Part shown: piece after piece, positions 23,919 to 33,800 of the stretch
Position numbering within the stretch: position 1 is the stretch's first letter
Layout of the letters: every line of letters starts with the position of its first letter
Assembly (NCBI GenBank): GCA_902799185.1
Contig: CADBZO010000010.1
Span: 61,988 to 125,987, forward strand
From: an uncultured Bacteroidales bacterium
GTDB lineage: Bacteria; Bacteroidota; Bacteroidia; Bacteroidales; Paludibacteraceae
Reading direction: 5' to 3'
DNA length: 64,000 bases
Notes under the pieces: generated by a model
What the model saw: only the letters and a program-made list of their open reading frames with translations
Database searches by the model: none
What the model was told of the DNA's origin: nothing
Position numbers and translations under genes: made by a program

Positions 23919-24415
23919 AGCTCAATCGTTAGTTTGCGGTCGCCGTTCTCCAGTGGGGTGATCTTCACATAGACGGTGTCTTCCGGCAGGAGAGGCTCGA
24001 TCATCTCCGGCCACTCGATGAAGCAGTAGTTGCCGGAATAGAGATACTCCTCCGCTCCGAAATCCATCGCCTCGCGGATGTCCTTCAGCCGGTAACAGTC
24101 GAAATGATACACCTCACCCTTGCATGGTTGTTCCACGTCATACACATTGACGATGGCGAAAGTAGGACTGTTGACAATATCGGCGGTACCCATCGCCTCG
24201 CACAGCGATTTGATGAACGTCGTCTTACCGGCACCCATCTGTCCGTCGAAAGCAAAGACCCGGTGCGGCTCGCACTCCTTCAGGATCTCCAGCGGACTTA
24301 CTTCTTCCCCCCGCTCGTTCAGCAGGACAAGATGACTTTCAGGTATTCCATTCCCCTCCCTTGAGGGGAGGTTGGGTGGGGTTATTTCCCTCTTTTTTAT
24401 CGTATAAATACTCAT
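23915..24415 (-). CDS. tsaE: tRNA threonylcarbamoyladenosine biosynthesis ATPase TsaE
   Basis: This 166-residue P-loop protein energises the TsaB-TsaD complex that makes t6A at position 37 of ANN-decoding tRNAs. Motifs: Walker [36 protein letters not shown] and [14 protein letters not shown]. Residues 11-22 ([12 protein letters not shown]) come from a palindromic element at 24352-24386, in the N-terminal segment where homologues are short; the related insertion in rsmA reads ITPPQPSLQGRE. The start overlaps nothing and lies 22 bp from uvrC. Confidence 0.92.
   Translation of the reverse strand: MSIYTIKKREITPPNLPSREGNGIPESHLVLLNERGEEVSPLEILKECEPHRVFAFDGQMGAGKTTFIKSLCEAMGTADIVNSPTFAIVNVYDVEQPCKGEVYHFDCYRLKDIREAMDFGAEEYLYSGNYCFIEWPEMIEPLLPEDTVYVKITPLENGDRKLTIEL
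24352..24386. repeat. In-frame GC-rich palindromic element inside tsaE
   Basis: CCCCTCCCTTGAGGGGAGG is followed by TTGGGTGGGGTTATT. It is the same element as the reverse complement of 5828-5862 in rsmA, and shares a 15-base core with 9123-9152. Confidence 0.85.
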
Positions 24416-24437
24416 GGTCGTAAAAAATATTCAATTC

Positions 24438-26258
24438 TCAGAGCGTTATTTTGGACTGAAAATGCTCGTAAAGTGCTGATCCTTTGGTCTTTCCAAGCAA
24501 TTCTATCCATTCTTCTTTTTTCGCCAAACCAGCGCGTTTCACAGAGCCGAAACGGCGCAGTATCTTCTGCTTGGTAGCAGGGCCAACTCCTTGAATATCA
24601 TCGAGTTGGCTATGTATCTGCGCCTTACTCCGCTTGGATTTATGATAGGTGATGGCAAATCGGTGTACCTCGTCCTGTATATTCGTCAGCAGGCGGAACA
24701 CTTCGCTTGTCACCGGCATACTTATCTCCGCCGGAGGGAATCCGTAGAGGAGGGTCTGCGTACGGTGTTTGTCGTTTTTCTTCAGACCGGCGATAGGGAT
24801 AGAGAGGCCTAACTGGTCCTCCACTGCTTCGCGTATGGCGTGCATCTGTCCTATACCGCCATCGGCGATGATGAGGTCCGGCATCTGTCCGCCTTCGTCC
24901 AGGAGGTGCTGGTATCTTCTCCTTACTACCTCGCGCATGGACGCGTAGTCGTCGGCTCCTTCGACGGTCTTGATCTCAAACCGCTTATAGTCGCTCTTGC
25001 TGGGTTTGGCCATACGATAGACGACGCAGCCGGCCACGGCGTTGGTGCCTTGTATGTTCGAGTTATCGAAACACTCTATCCATCGGGGCAGGGTAGGCAG
25101 CCCCATCATCTGTTGCAGCTCCGTGAGGATACGCACTCCCCGTTGCTCGGGGTTCAGCTTGTCCTCCTGTTTGAGGCGGTCCATCTTATACTGGCGGACG
25201 TTTTGCATCGCCAAATCCAGGAGCTTCTTCTTGTCTCCGGAGACAGCGATATTGACATGCATCGTCTCGTCGAAAACCTCCGGTATGAACGGAACAATCA
25301 CCTCTTTGGTTCGGCTCTCCAGCCGCTCTCTAAGCTCCATCATTCCCATAGCCAGCAGCTCTTCTTTCTCCTCGTCCATCTTTCTGCGGTATTCGATCGT
25401 CTGTCCCTGTACGATAGAGCCGTTATGCACATGCAGCATGGAGATATATACTTTGTCGTCCTGTTCGTCGTAACCGAAGACGTCCATGTCGCCTGCGTGA
25501 GTGTTGGTGATGATCGTTTTGCTCTTGAACTGCTCCAGGAGTTCTATTTTTCGTTTGATCTCAGCGGCTTCTTCATACTTCATTTCTGCCGATTTTATCG
25601 CCATTTCTTCCTCTAACTGGCGGCCAATATCATGTGCATCACCTTTGATGAGTTTGCGAGCCTGGTCTATCCATTCGGCATAATGCTCACTGCCGGGCCG
25701 CATCTCGCATATACCGCAGCAGTTATGAAGATGGTATTTGAGGCAAACACGCACTTTGTTTTTCTCGATGGAATCGGGCGTAAGAGGGATGTTACAGGTG
25801 CGGATGGGGTAGAGTTTGTGAATCAGTTCAAGGACGGTATCTACGGTATAGCCGAAGGTATATGGTCCGTAGTATTCACCGCTTTTCTTATTGATAGTGC
25901 GTGTCTTGAAGATGCGAGGGTAGGGTTCTTTGGTAATGCAGATGGAGGGATACGATTTACCGTCCTTGAGCAGGATGTTATAATGCGGCTGGTATTGCTT
26001 GATGAGGTTGTTCTCCAGCAGGAACGCGTCCTGCTCGCTATCAACCACTACATAACGTATATCCGCTATATGGGCTACCAGCTGGCGGGTTTTCGAGGAC
26101 TGGTGGTCTTTGTTGAAATAACTATTGACGCGACGATGCAGGTTCTTGGCCTTACCGACATAGATAATCTGCCCGTCCTTGTCGAAGTACTGGTAAACCC
26201 CCGGATTTTCCGGTATGCGTTTTAATAGCAGGGCAATATGTTTGTCTTTCTCACTCAT
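24438..26258 (-). CDS. uvrC: Excinuclease ABC subunit C
   Basis: This 606-residue subunit makes the dual incisions in nucleotide excision repair. The N-terminal GIY-YIG domain reads NPGVYQYFDKDGQIIYVGKA and KNLHRRVNSYF. A UvrB-interacting UVR region follows near residues 205-240, then the RNase H-like nuclease half (WIECFDNSNIQGTNAVAGCV, PDLIIADGGIGQMHA) and a C-terminal helix-hairpin-helix (DDIQGVGPATKQKILRRFGS). Length is normal. The start overlaps apt by 8 bp. Confidence 0.96.
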   Translation of the reverse strand: MSEKDKHIALLLKRIPENPGVYQYFDKDGQIIYVGKAKNLHRRVNSYFNKDHQSSKTRQLVAHIADIRYVVVDSEQDAFLLENNLIKQYQPHYNILLKDGKSYPSICITKEPYPRIFKTRTINKKSGEYYGPYTFGYTVDTVLELIHKLYPIRTCNIPLTPDSIEKNKVRVCLKYHLHNCCGICEMRPGSEHYAEWIDQARKLIKGDAHDIGRQLEEEMAIKSAEMKYEEAAEIKRKIELLEQFKSKTIITNTHAGDMDVFGYDEQDDKVYISMLHVHNGSIVQGQTIEYRRKMDEEKEELLAMGMMELRERLESRTKEVIVPFIPEVFDETMHVNIAVSGDKKKLLDLAMQNVRQYKMDRLKQEDKLNPEQRGVRILTELQQMMGLPTLPRWIECFDNSNIQGTNAVAGCVVYRMAKPSKSDYKRFEIKTVEGADDYASMREVVRRRYQHLLDEGGQMPDLIIADGGIGQMHAIREAVEDQLGLSIPIAGLKKNDKHRTQTLLYGFPPAEISMPVTSEVFRLLTNIQDEVHRFAITYHKSKRSKAQIHSQLDDIQGVGPATKQKILRRFGSVKRAGLAKKEEWIELLGKTKGSALYEHFQSKITL

Positions 26259-26790
26259 CTACCTCAATACCAAACAGGCAATCGATATCTACGCCTCTCT
26301 CCTCCAGATATTTTCTGCCGTTCAGACCTTCCAACTCAATAATGCAGTTGGCGTATATTTTCCTGACGCCTGCTTTTTTAACCAGTTCTACTGCCGCCAT
26401 CAGAGAGCCGCCGGTAGCCAAGATGTCGTCATGGATAAGGACTACATCGTTTTCGTTCAGTGCGCCCTTGTGCATCTCAACAGAGTCCGTACCGTACTCT
26501 TTGGTGTAACTGACCGTTATGGTTTCTGCCGGCAGTTTGCCGGGTTTGCGGATAGGTACAAATCCTGCCCCTATCTCCATAGCTACCGCCGGAGCAATGA
26601 TAAATCCGCGCGACTCGATACCTACCACCTGAGTGATACCAAGCCCTTTATAGCGTTTTACCATCTCATCCCTCATCCACCGCAGACATTCCGGTTTTGA
26701 AAGTGCCGTAGTGATATCCTTGAATTGTATGCCCTTAATCGGGTAGTCGGGTACATTGCGGATACTTTGTTTTACTTCGTTTGCTGTCAT
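26251..26790 (-). CDS. apt: Adenine phosphoribosyltransferase
   Basis: This 179-residue enzyme converts adenine and PRPP to AMP in purine salvage. Motifs are DYPIKGIQFKDITTALSKPE, the flexible-loop region GIESRGFIIAPAVAMEIGAG, and the PRPP-binding VVLIHDDILATGGSLMAAV. Length and order are typical. It is separated from mnmG by 100 bp holding heptamer repeats and a parS-like site, so an internal promoter is possible, though none of the consensus type is visible. Confidence 0.95.
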   Translation of the reverse strand: MTANEVKQSIRNVPDYPIKGIQFKDITTALSKPECLRWMRDEMVKRYKGLGITQVVGIESRGFIIAPAVAMEIGAGFVPIRKPGKLPAETITVSYTKEYGTDSVEMHKGALNENDVVLIHDDILATGGSLMAAVELVKKAGVRKIYANCIIELEGLNGRKYLEERGVDIDCLFGIEVDE

Positions 26791-26797
26791 AAAGTTA

Positions 26798-26837
26798 TTT
26801 TGTCATTTAGTCATTTACTATTTGTTTGTTTATTGTT
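26798..26837. repeat. Heptamer-like repeats upstream of apt
   Basis: TTTGTCA, TTTAGTCA, TTTACTA, TTTGTTT, GTTTATT and GTTTGTT run with about 7-bp spacing up to the parS-like site. Confidence 0.6.
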
Positions 26838-26853
26838 TGTTCCACGTGAAACA
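26838..26853. promoter_or_regulatory. parS-like chromosome partition site
   Basis: The 16-mer TGTTCCACGTGAAACA matches the widely conserved ParB-binding consensus TGTTNCACGTGAAACA at every fixed position. It lies in the mnmG-apt gap. In many bacteria mnmG and parS are close to the origin. No parA or parB gene is in the window. Confidence 0.8.
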
Positions 26854-26890
26854 CTCCAAATTAGTTTGCTTGCAAACTAAAGCGCGTGTA

Positions 26891-28756
26891 TTACCGTCCC
26901 ATAAGCACCAATAAGACACTGATATCGTTAGGACTCACGCCCGGTATGCGTTGCGCTTCGCCTATAGAGCGCGGCCGGATGCGTGTCAGTTTCTGGCGTG
27001 CCTCGGTGCTGAGGCTCTGTACCTCCTCGTAGTTGAACGTCTCGGGAATGCGGATCTGCTCCAGACGTTGCAGTTTGGCGGCCTCCAGCTGCTCGCGTTT
27101 GATATATCCTGCGTACTTGATCTGTATCTCGCAACTTTCTGTGATTTCATCGGATATATCCGTCATCTTTTCTTTGAGGGACGGTAGTACTTCCGACAGC
27201 GCCTTGATACCGACCTGCGGGCGGAGGATAAGATCGCTGATCTTGCAGCCCTCGTGAAGCGGCGTGCTGCCGATAGACTCCAGCCAGGAGTCAATCTCTC
27301 CCTTATGAACGGTGGTGGACTGCATATATCCGATGAAATCGGCACAAGTAGCTTGTTTCTGTCTCAGTAAGTTGTACCGATAGCTGTCTGCCAGCCCCAT
27401 CTCATAACTGCGGGCAGTAAGCCGTTCGTCGGCATTGTCCTGGCGCAGGAGGATACGGTATTCCGCACGGGAGGTGAACATACGATAGGGTTCGTCCACT
27501 CCTTTGTTGACCAGGTCGTCTATCAGTACGCCTATATAACTCTCGTCCCTGCCCATGGTGAACGGAGCACCGCCGTGGACGTTGATATGTGCGTTCACAC
27601 CTGCCACCAGTCCCTGGCCGGCTGCCTCTTCATAACCCGTGGTACCGTTGATCTGTCCGGCGAAAAACAGATTTCTAATCTGTTTCGTCTCCAGTGTATG
27701 GTGCAGTTGGGTGGGGTCGAAGAAGTCGTACTCGATGGCATATCCGGGGCGGTACATCACTACATCTTCCAGTCCTTTGATGGTCTTCAGTCCCGCCAGT
27801 TGTACCTGCCACGGCAGGCTGCTGGAGAACCCGTTGACGTAATACTCATTACTATCCACCCCTTCGGGTTCGAGGAAGATCTGGTGGGCTTCCTTGTCGG
27901 CAAAGGTCACTATCTTAGTCTCTATGGAAGGACAGTAACGAGGACCGATACTCTTGATTTGTCCGTTGAAAAGGGGAGAATCTGCCAATCCGGCACGCAG
28001 TGCCTCGTGCGTAGCAGGATTGGTGTATGTAATCCAGCAGGGCATCTGTTTGAGTTCCCGGTGAACGGTATCCAAGTACGAGAATTGGTGCCAGTCGTTA
28101 TCACCGTCCTGGCGGATGAGTTCGTCAAAACGGATAGAGCGTGCATCTAAGCGTGCAGGCGTGCCTGTTTTCATCCTGTCGGCTCTGAAGCCGAGCGCTA
28201 CCAATTGTTCTGTCAGTCCGTAAGAGGCGGGTTCGGAGGTGCGTCCTCCTGCTATCTGCGTCTTGCCGCAGTGCATCAGGCCGTTGAGGAACGTGCCGTT
28301 GGTGAGCACTACGGCTTGCGCCTGCATCTCGATACCCAAGGCGGTCTTTACGCCGCAGACCTTATTATCTTTGATAATAAGCGAGATGACTGTGTCCTGC
28401 CAGATAGTCAGGTTATCGGTATGGGAGAGCACTTTCACCCATTCCTCGATAAAGTGCTTGCGGTCAGACTGACTGCGCGGGGACCACATAGCGGGTCCTT
28501 TGCTTTGGTTGAGGAGGCGGAACTGGATAGCACTCCGGTCGGTGACGATACCCATCTGTCCGCCGAGAGCGTCTATCTCCCGTACGATCTGGCCTTTGGC
28601 AATACCTCCCACGGCCGGATTGCAGCTCATCTGCGCAATCTTGTTCATGTCCATGGTGATGAGCAGCGTACGGCTCCCCATCCGGGCAGCTGCGGATGCT
28701 GCCTCACAGCCGGCGTGTCCGGCTCCTACTACTATGACATCGTATTTGAAATTCAT
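26891..28756 (-). CDS. mnmG: tRNA uridine-5-carboxymethylaminomethyl modification enzyme MnmG (GidA)
   Basis: This 621-residue FAD enzyme works with MnmE to modify the wobble uridine U34 of several tRNAs. The FAD-binding start is [20 protein letters not shown]. Other conserved segments are [69 protein letters not shown] and [20 protein letters not shown]; the end [19 protein letters not shown] is typical. No mnmE gene is nearby. It lies 22 bp after yraN. Confidence 0.96.
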   Translation of the reverse strand: MNFKYDVIVVGAGHAGCEAASAAARMGSRTLLITMDMNKIAQMSCNPAVGGIAKGQIVREIDALGGQMGIVTDRSAIQFRLLNQSKGPAMWSPRSQSDRKHFIEEWVKVLSHTDNLTIWQDTVISLIIKDNKVCGVKTALGIEMQAQAVVLTNGTFLNGLMHCGKTQIAGGRTSEPASYGLTEQLVALGFRADRMKTGTPARLDARSIRFDELIRQDGDNDWHQFSYLDTVHRELKQMPCWITYTNPATHEALRAGLADSPLFNGQIKSIGPRYCPSIETKIVTFADKEAHQIFLEPEGVDSNEYYVNGFSSSLPWQVQLAGLKTIKGLEDVVMYRPGYAIEYDFFDPTQLHHTLETKQIRNLFFAGQINGTTGYEEAAGQGLVAGVNAHINVHGGAPFTMGRDESYIGVLIDDLVNKGVDEPYRMFTSRAEYRILLRQDNADERLTARSYEMGLADSYRYNLLRQKQATCADFIGYMQSTTVHKGEIDSWLESIGSTPLHEGCKISDLILRPQVGIKALSEVLPSLKEKMTDISDEITESCEIQIKYAGYIKREQLEAAKLQRLEQIRIPETFNYEEVQSLSTEARQKLTRIRPRSIGEAQRIPGVSPNDISVLLVLMGR

Positions 28757-28778
28757 CCGATCAAATCGACAATTATTG

Positions 28779-29228
28779 TTATTTTCTTCCTATGGTTTTA
28801 TTGCGGTGCAGCCATCTCCATATGCCCGAGAAGCTGTTAGCGGTTATTGTCCGGACATGAGGCGAGAAGGCGTTCTCTATATGGTTGCGGTACGTGATCT
28901 CATATGTTCCGGGGTGAACCAGAATACCGATGATGTCGAACCGCGGTGTTTTCTCTATCTTGCGATATTTGATATAGGCGTTAGCCGCTGCGATGATACG
29001 TTTTCTCTTGGTTTCATCGACATATTCCTCCGGCAGTATATTGCCGTAAGTGGAGGTCCGTGCCTTCACCTCGACAAAGACGATCTCTTTTCTGTTCTCC
29101 GCTATCAGGTCCACCTCCAGGTGCCCCATCCGCCAGTTGCGTTCTATCACCCGGAGTCTTTTACGCTCCAGTATCTTCGCGGCTTCCTCCTCGCCGATGA
29201 TGCCTATGGGGTTGGTGACAAATGCCAT
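28779..29228 (-). CDS. yraN: YraN family (UPF0102) predicted nuclease-fold protein
   Basis: This 149-residue protein of the UPF0102 group has a PD-(D/E)XK-like core: [20 protein letters not shown], the metal-binding [20 protein letters not shown] with the E...D...ExK pattern, and [20 protein letters not shown]. The cellular role is not established. It is about 25 residues longer at the C-terminus than usual ([20 protein letters not shown]). It lies 9 bp after rodA and is probably co-transcribed. Confidence 0.88.
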   Translation of the reverse strand: MAFVTNPIGIIGEEEAAKILERKRLRVIERNWRMGHLEVDLIAENRKEIVFVEVKARTSTYGNILPEEYVDETKRKRIIAAANAYIKYRKIEKTPRFDIIGILVHPGTYEITYRNHIENAFSPHVRTITANSFSGIWRWLHRNKTIGRK

Positions 29229-29237
29229 CGTATCGTC

Positions 29238-30701
29238 TTAGTTCAGTTGTTCCATACGCGCTGCATCGAGCCTCAGGAGGATAAACAGCAGCAGTGTGAA
29301 TCCCCATAACGAGCTACCGCCGTAGCTGAAGAACGGCAGCGGGATACCTATCACCGGCAGGAGTCCCAGTACCATACCCACATTGATAGTGAGGTGGAAG
29401 AGGAAGATACCTGCCACTGCGTACGCGTATATGCGCGTCGTTATGTTACGTTGCCTCTCGGCGATGAAGATCAGTCTCAGGATGAAGACCAGATATACCA
29501 GCAGTACGGCAACGGATCCTACAAATCCCCATTCCTCACCTACGGTACAGAAGATAAAGTCGGTGTCCTGCTCCGGGACGAACTGCAGTTTGGTCTGGGT
29601 GCCTTTGAGATAACCTTTTCCGAAGAAGCGTCCCGATCCGATGGCTATACGTGCTTGGTTGACGTTATATCCTGCTCCGGCAGGGTCCTCTTTCATACCC
29701 AGCAGCACCTCGATACGTATCCGCTGGTGGGGTTGCAGCACTTTCTGGAAGACGAAGTCGCAGGCGTGGGTGTATCCGATACATAAGAGGGTGAAAGCTG
29801 CCACAAAGAGCAGCATGTATTTCCGCCAATAGAGGCTGATGAAGGTGTTATAACCTATCAGCGCCAGCACCACTCCCATGGCCACCCAGTCGAACGGAAC
29901 GGCTATCCATATATTGACAATCAAGCAGATAGCATAGACAGCAACCACGCTGCTGATCATAATCAGCGCCTGGTAACGGATATAATGCTCCTTGCAGAGA
30001 AAATATATCTCCACGGCGGTGAGGACAAGCATACAGGTGAGGATACCGACAGAGCCTGTACCTAACGGCAGCGGCACTCCGCCGAACCGGATACTGATGA
30101 TAAACAGCGCTACCGCCGCCACGCCCATCCATAGTACGTAGCCGCTCATTCCCTGGCGGTAGAAGACGAGCAGGAAGGAGGCAAAGACGAGTGCCGAACC
30201 GGTCTCTTTCTGCAGGACCATGATGATGAGAGCCGGTACGCCGATGATAGCAAAAGGTACGATGAGATCGCGCCAAGTACGTATCTTATAGTCGTACCGT
30301 CCCATGTATTTGGCGATAGTCAGCGCCACTACGCATTTGGCAAACTCCGCAGGCTGCAGACTCACGGGGCCGAGTGATATCCAGGACATAGAACCTTTGA
30401 TATCGTGTGCCAGGAAAGGCGTAGCGAGCAATAGCAGGAGCATCGCGCCGTAGGCGAAATAGGTCAGCACATCATATGTCTTGTAGTCTATGAGCAGCAG
30501 GAAAATACCCAGAGCCAGCGAGCCCATGAGCCAAGCGAACTGCTTTCCTGCACGGTTGGAGAAGTCGAAGATGCCGGTCTGGTCAAAGGTATAGCTTGCG
30601 CCATAGATATTGAGCCATCCGAAGAGGGCTAAGAGCAGGAACAGACCTATCGTGATCCAGTCCACATGTTGCCATATGTTACCATTTCTTGACGCTCTCA
30701 T
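29238..30701 (-). CDS. rodA: RodA, SEDS-family peptidoglycan glycosyltransferase
   Basis: This 487-residue polytopic membrane protein polymerises lipid II glycan strands for lateral wall growth together with PBP2. SEDS features are WISLGPVSLQPAEFAKCVVA, KEDPAGAGYNVNQARIAIGS with FGKGYLKGTQTKLQFVPEQD, TDFIFCTVGEEWGF and the end IGIPLPFFSYGGSSL. It is longer than typical RodA (about 370-430) because of a loop and extra helices around residues 200-300. Its start overlaps mrdA by 23 bp. Confidence 0.94.
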   Translation of the reverse strand: MRASRNGNIWQHVDWITIGLFLLLALFGWLNIYGASYTFDQTGIFDFSNRAGKQFAWLMGSLALGIFLLLIDYKTYDVLTYFAYGAMLLLLLATPFLAHDIKGSMSWISLGPVSLQPAEFAKCVVALTIAKYMGRYDYKIRTWRDLIVPFAIIGVPALIIMVLQKETGSALVFASFLLVFYRQGMSGYVLWMGVAAVALFIISIRFGGVPLPLGTGSVGILTCMLVLTAVEIYFLCKEHYIRYQALIMISSVVAVYAICLIVNIWIAVPFDWVAMGVVLALIGYNTFISLYWRKYMLLFVAAFTLLCIGYTHACDFVFQKVLQPHQRIRIEVLLGMKEDPAGAGYNVNQARIAIGSGRFFGKGYLKGTQTKLQFVPEQDTDFIFCTVGEEWGFVGSVAVLLVYLVFILRLIFIAERQRNITTRIYAYAVAGIFLFHLTINVGMVLGLLPVIGIPLPFFSYGGSSLWGFTLLLFILLRLDAARMEQLN

Positions 30702-32517
30702 TGAGTACTGCTGAAGCTATACGGTTTTTCAGATCTTTGCGTTTCATCTCTCCTGTGAGATATTGCTCTATCATCATCGAGGCTACCGGGCACGCCCATG
30801 TGGCGCCGAATCCGGCGTTCTCCACTACTACCGCCACTGCTATCTGCGGGTTCTCCACCGGAGCAAAACCGATGAAGATAGCGTGGTCCCGTCCGTGGGG
30901 GTTCTGCGCCGTACCGGTCTTCCCCGCCATATGGAGGGTGTCGATAGCGTAATGGCGTCCCGTACCATAGACCATCACGCGGTGCATACCATCCTTGACC
31001 GCCTCGAAATGCTTCTTTTGGATAGCTATCTCGTGCCGGTGGGTCTGCATGGAATCGTTCTTGTTGAGGTGGGGCGTGATATAATAGCCTTCGTTGGCAA
31101 TCGCTGCTGCCTGGTTGGCTAACTGCAGCGGGGTAGCCAGTATCTCTCCCTGTCCGATACTGAGGGAGCGGATAGTGATGGCTTTCCATCCGGTCTTGCC
31201 GTAGAACTTATCGAAGAGCCGTGTGCTTGGTATGCTTCCGGAGGACTGTTCGCTTAGGTCCGTGTCGGTGAATTTCTGTCCCAGTCCGAAGCTCATGACC
31301 GTCTCTCTCCATAGCTCATAGCGACGGCGGAAGGCTTCGTTGTCCTTGCCGTACCCGTCTTTCTCCATCAGGTCTCTGAAGGCGCACCAGAAATAGGGGT
31401 TGCAACTCTGCTCGATCGCTTTGTCCAGCGCCACCGGCGAGCCGTGGTGGTGGGTACACTTGATAGGTTTGCTACCGGGGCCGGAGCAGGGGTACAGGGT
31501 GTTGGGCGTAATGCCGCCCTGCTCCAGACAGACGAGCGCCTGCACGGTCTTGAAGGTCGAGCCGGGAGGGTACATCGCCTGGGTCGCGCGGTTCATCAAC
31601 GGCTTGGTGGGGTCTTTGAGGAGTGCGTTGTAGTTCTTGCTGCGGTCTTTGCCCACCAGCACTTTCGGGTTCCACGAGGGGTTGGAGACGAGTGCCAGTA
31701 TCTCTCCGGTCTTGGGTTCGATAGCCACGGCGCTGCCTATCTTGCCCGCCAGCAGTTCCTCCGCCAGGAGTTGGAGCTTGATATCCAGCGTGGTATGGAG
31801 GTCTGTACCGGCTTTGGCGGTGACGTCGAGTTCGCCGTCCTGATAACTACCTTTTATCCGTCCCCGTACATCGCGCATGAGCACTTCCATGCCTTTCTCT
31901 CCGCGCAGTTCTTTTTCGTAGGTTCTCTCCAGTCCGTCCCGTCCGGAGTAGTCTCCGCGGGAGTAATAGGGGTCGCGGTCTATGTCGTTCTGGTTGACCT
32001 CCCCCACGGAGCCTAACACATGTGCTGCGGCTTTGTAGGTGTAGTCACGCAGCGTCCGTTTCCGTATCTGGATGCCGGGGAAGAGGAAGAGCGACTCCTG
32101 GATGGTGGCAATATCTTCTTTCTTGAGCTGGCTCATGAACACCTGAGGTGTCCAGCGTGAGTAGCCGCGGTTTTTACGCCGGTCTTTGATTTCCGCGATT
32201 CGTCCGTCAAACTCGGCGCGCGTGATAGAGAGTGTAGCGCAGAAGGCGGTGGTGTCCCAATCCTTGCCCATCTCCCTCATGGTCATCGTAATCTCATAGA
32301 TAGGCTGGTTGAAGACGAGCAGTTCGCCGTTGCGGTCGTATATCAGTCCGCGGGAAGGGTAGATGGTCTGTTTGACCAAGGCGTTGTTGTCCGCCTGGTC
32401 TTTGGTTGACTGGTCAATGATTTGCAGATAGAAAAGACGTATTATATACACCAATACTATCACAACGGCAATGCCGCTGATGACGTATCGGCGATTATAA
32501 TACTTATCGTTAATCAT
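30679..32517 (-). CDS. mrdA: Penicillin-binding protein 2 (elongasome transpeptidase)
   Basis: This 612-residue class B PBP has one N-terminal membrane helix, a PBP dimerisation domain (SRGLIYDRNGELLVFNQPIY) and a transpeptidase domain. Its active-site motifs are STFK (in YPPGSTFKTVQALV, about residue 320), SCN (in EQSCNPYFWCAF) and KTGT (in MAGKTGTAQNPHGRDH). It cross-links peptidoglycan during rod elongation. Gene order mreB-mreC-mreD-mrdA-rodA fixes its role. The end RKDLKNRIASAVLNESVKKW is typical of the Bacteroidales form. Confidence 0.95.
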   Translation of the reverse strand: MINDKYYNRRYVISGIAVVIVLVYIIRLFYLQIIDQSTKDQADNNALVKQTIYPSRGLIYDRNGELLVFNQPIYEITMTMREMGKDWDTTAFCATLSITRAEFDGRIAEIKDRRKNRGYSRWTPQVFMSQLKKEDIATIQESLFLFPGIQIRKRTLRDYTYKAAAHVLGSVGEVNQNDIDRDPYYSRGDYSGRDGLERTYEKELRGEKGMEVLMRDVRGRIKGSYQDGELDVTAKAGTDLHTTLDIKLQLLAEELLAGKIGSAVAIEPKTGEILALVSNPSWNPKVLVGKDRSKNYNALLKDPTKPLMNRATQAMYPPGSTFKTVQALVCLEQGGITPNTLYPCSGPGSKPIKCTHHHGSPVALDKAIEQSCNPYFWCAFRDLMEKDGYGKDNEAFRRRYELWRETVMSFGLGQKFTDTDLSEQSSGSIPSTRLFDKFYGKTGWKAITIRSLSIGQGEILATPLQLANQAAAIANEGYYITPHLNKNDSMQTHRHEIAIQKKHFEAVKDGMHRVMVYGTGRHYAIDTLHMAGKTGTAQNPHGRDHAIFIGFAPVENPQIAVAVVVENAGFGATWACPVASMMIEQYLTGEMKRKDLKNRIASAVLNESVKKW

Positions 32518-33008
32518 CTGTATGTAAGCGCGTTATATCCGATAATACAAAGAATGGTAATCAGGCTGCTGACGGCTGTCTCTACGAGCACAAAGCCGAA
32601 ATGCGACCAGCTCCATGCAGCGATTGTGAAGACCGTCAGATGGTGGAGAAGCACCAGAATCACGACATATTTGACGAACGCCTCCATGCCGAGGGTGTGC
32701 AGGCTGATCTGCTCGTTGAGTCTCTCTTTGTCGTTCACCACGGCACTCAGCAGATACGGCCGGATGAACATAATGAGGATGCAGGCGGCGGTATGGATGC
32801 CGAGCGAGTTACAGAAGGTATCCATGACTATTCCCGCAGCGGCTCCGAGGAGCATATCCACGCTGTGGGGCAGGGTGATGGGCATCATGAGGAGGCACAG
32901 CACGTATATATAGGGATGGCAGACGCCGAAGAGCTGCAAATGGTTGAAAAGCAGCACTTGCAACAGCATCACAATGACATATCGTCCTATTTGTTTAGTC
33001 CAGTCCAT
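32514..33008 (-). CDS. mreD: Rod shape-determining protein MreD
   Basis: This 164-residue membrane protein has five or six hydrophobic helices. Segments such as LLFNHLQLFGVCHPYIYVLC and MLLGAAAGIVMDTFCNSLGI are typical of Bacteroidales MreD. It links MreC to the RodA-PBP2 synthase. Identity rests largely on position between mreC and mrdA. It overlaps both neighbours (14 bp with mreC, 4 bp with mrdA). Confidence 0.9.
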   Translation of the reverse strand: MDWTKQIGRYVIVMLLQVLLFNHLQLFGVCHPYIYVLCLLMMPITLPHSVDMLLGAAAGIVMDTFCNSLGIHTAACILIMFIRPYLLSAVVNDKERLNEQISLHTLGMEAFVKYVVILVLLHHLTVFTIAAWSWSHFGFVLVETAVSSLITILCIIGYNALTYR

Positions 33009-33786
33009 GTTGCAGTTCCTCCATTTCGTTCAAGTCTTCGTTTTGCACGACCTCCACATATTTGAGCCGTTTGAAGTTCGTGTTGAGCCGTACGCGGATG
33101 GTATGGTATGAGTCACCTTCCTTGAGGGTGCTGTTTTCCACGATTCCAACGGGTATTCCTTCCGGGAAGACGGGGCTCAGTCCGCTGGTGATGATGGTGT
33201 CTCCGGGGTTGACCACCATGTGTGCCGCTACGTCGGTGAGCAGCGCAAAACGGCTGTCTTTCCCGTCCCATTGCAGAGTGCCTATATAGTCGTTTTTGGC
33301 AAACCGGCAGCTGAGGTTGGTGTGGGTGTTGATGAGCGGCAGGACGACGCTGTATTTCCGTCCCACAGTCCTGATGATTCCTACGACTCCTTCGCTGTTC
33401 CGTACTCCTTGTCCGCGCCGGATGCCGTCTATCTCTCCGCGGTCGATGGTGATATAGTTATGGAGCCGGTCGGTGGTCATCTGTACCGCTTTGGCGCTCA
33501 TGTGGTGCATGGTAGCGCGGTTATCGGTCGAGTCCATCGCGTCTATCATGTTGCGCAACCGGGCGTTCTCCTCCGCCAACTGCTCGTTCTGGGTGCGGAG
33601 TGAGAAATAGCCGGTTATCTCGCTGATCTGCCGGTTCTGCCAAGCTACGAAGCGGTTCGCCGTACTGAACATGCTGCTGCGGGGATAGGCGCTATTGAGG
33701 ATAATAAGCAAAAACGCAGCAACTTCCAAGGCTATGAATACCAGGAAGTTGCTATAACGGAGCAGTATCTTCAGCAAGTTCTGCAT
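32995..33786 (-). CDS. mreC: Rod shape-determining protein MreC
   Basis: This 263-residue bitopic protein has one N-terminal membrane helix (residues 13-32), a short coiled coil (ENARLRNMIDAM) and a periplasmic beta domain (ITIDRGEIDGIRRGQGVRNS, EGVVGIIRTVGRKYSVVLPL, DTIITSGLSPVFPEGIPVGI). MreC organises PBP2 and RodA. It lies 14 bp downstream of mreB. Confidence 0.93.
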   Translation of the reverse strand: MQNLLKILLRYSNFLVFIALEVAAFLLIILNSAYPRSSMFSTANRFVAWQNRQISEITGYFSLRTQNEQLAEENARLRNMIDAMDSTDNRATMHHMSAKAVQMTTDRLHNYITIDRGEIDGIRRGQGVRNSEGVVGIIRTVGRKYSVVLPLINTHTNLSCRFAKNDYIGTLQWDGKDSRFALLTDVAAHMVVNPGDTIITSGLSPVFPEGIPVGIVENSTLKEGDSYHTIRVRLNTNFKRLKYVEVVQNEDLNEMEELQHGLD

Positions 33787-33800
33787 ACTGCTGTGTCTTT

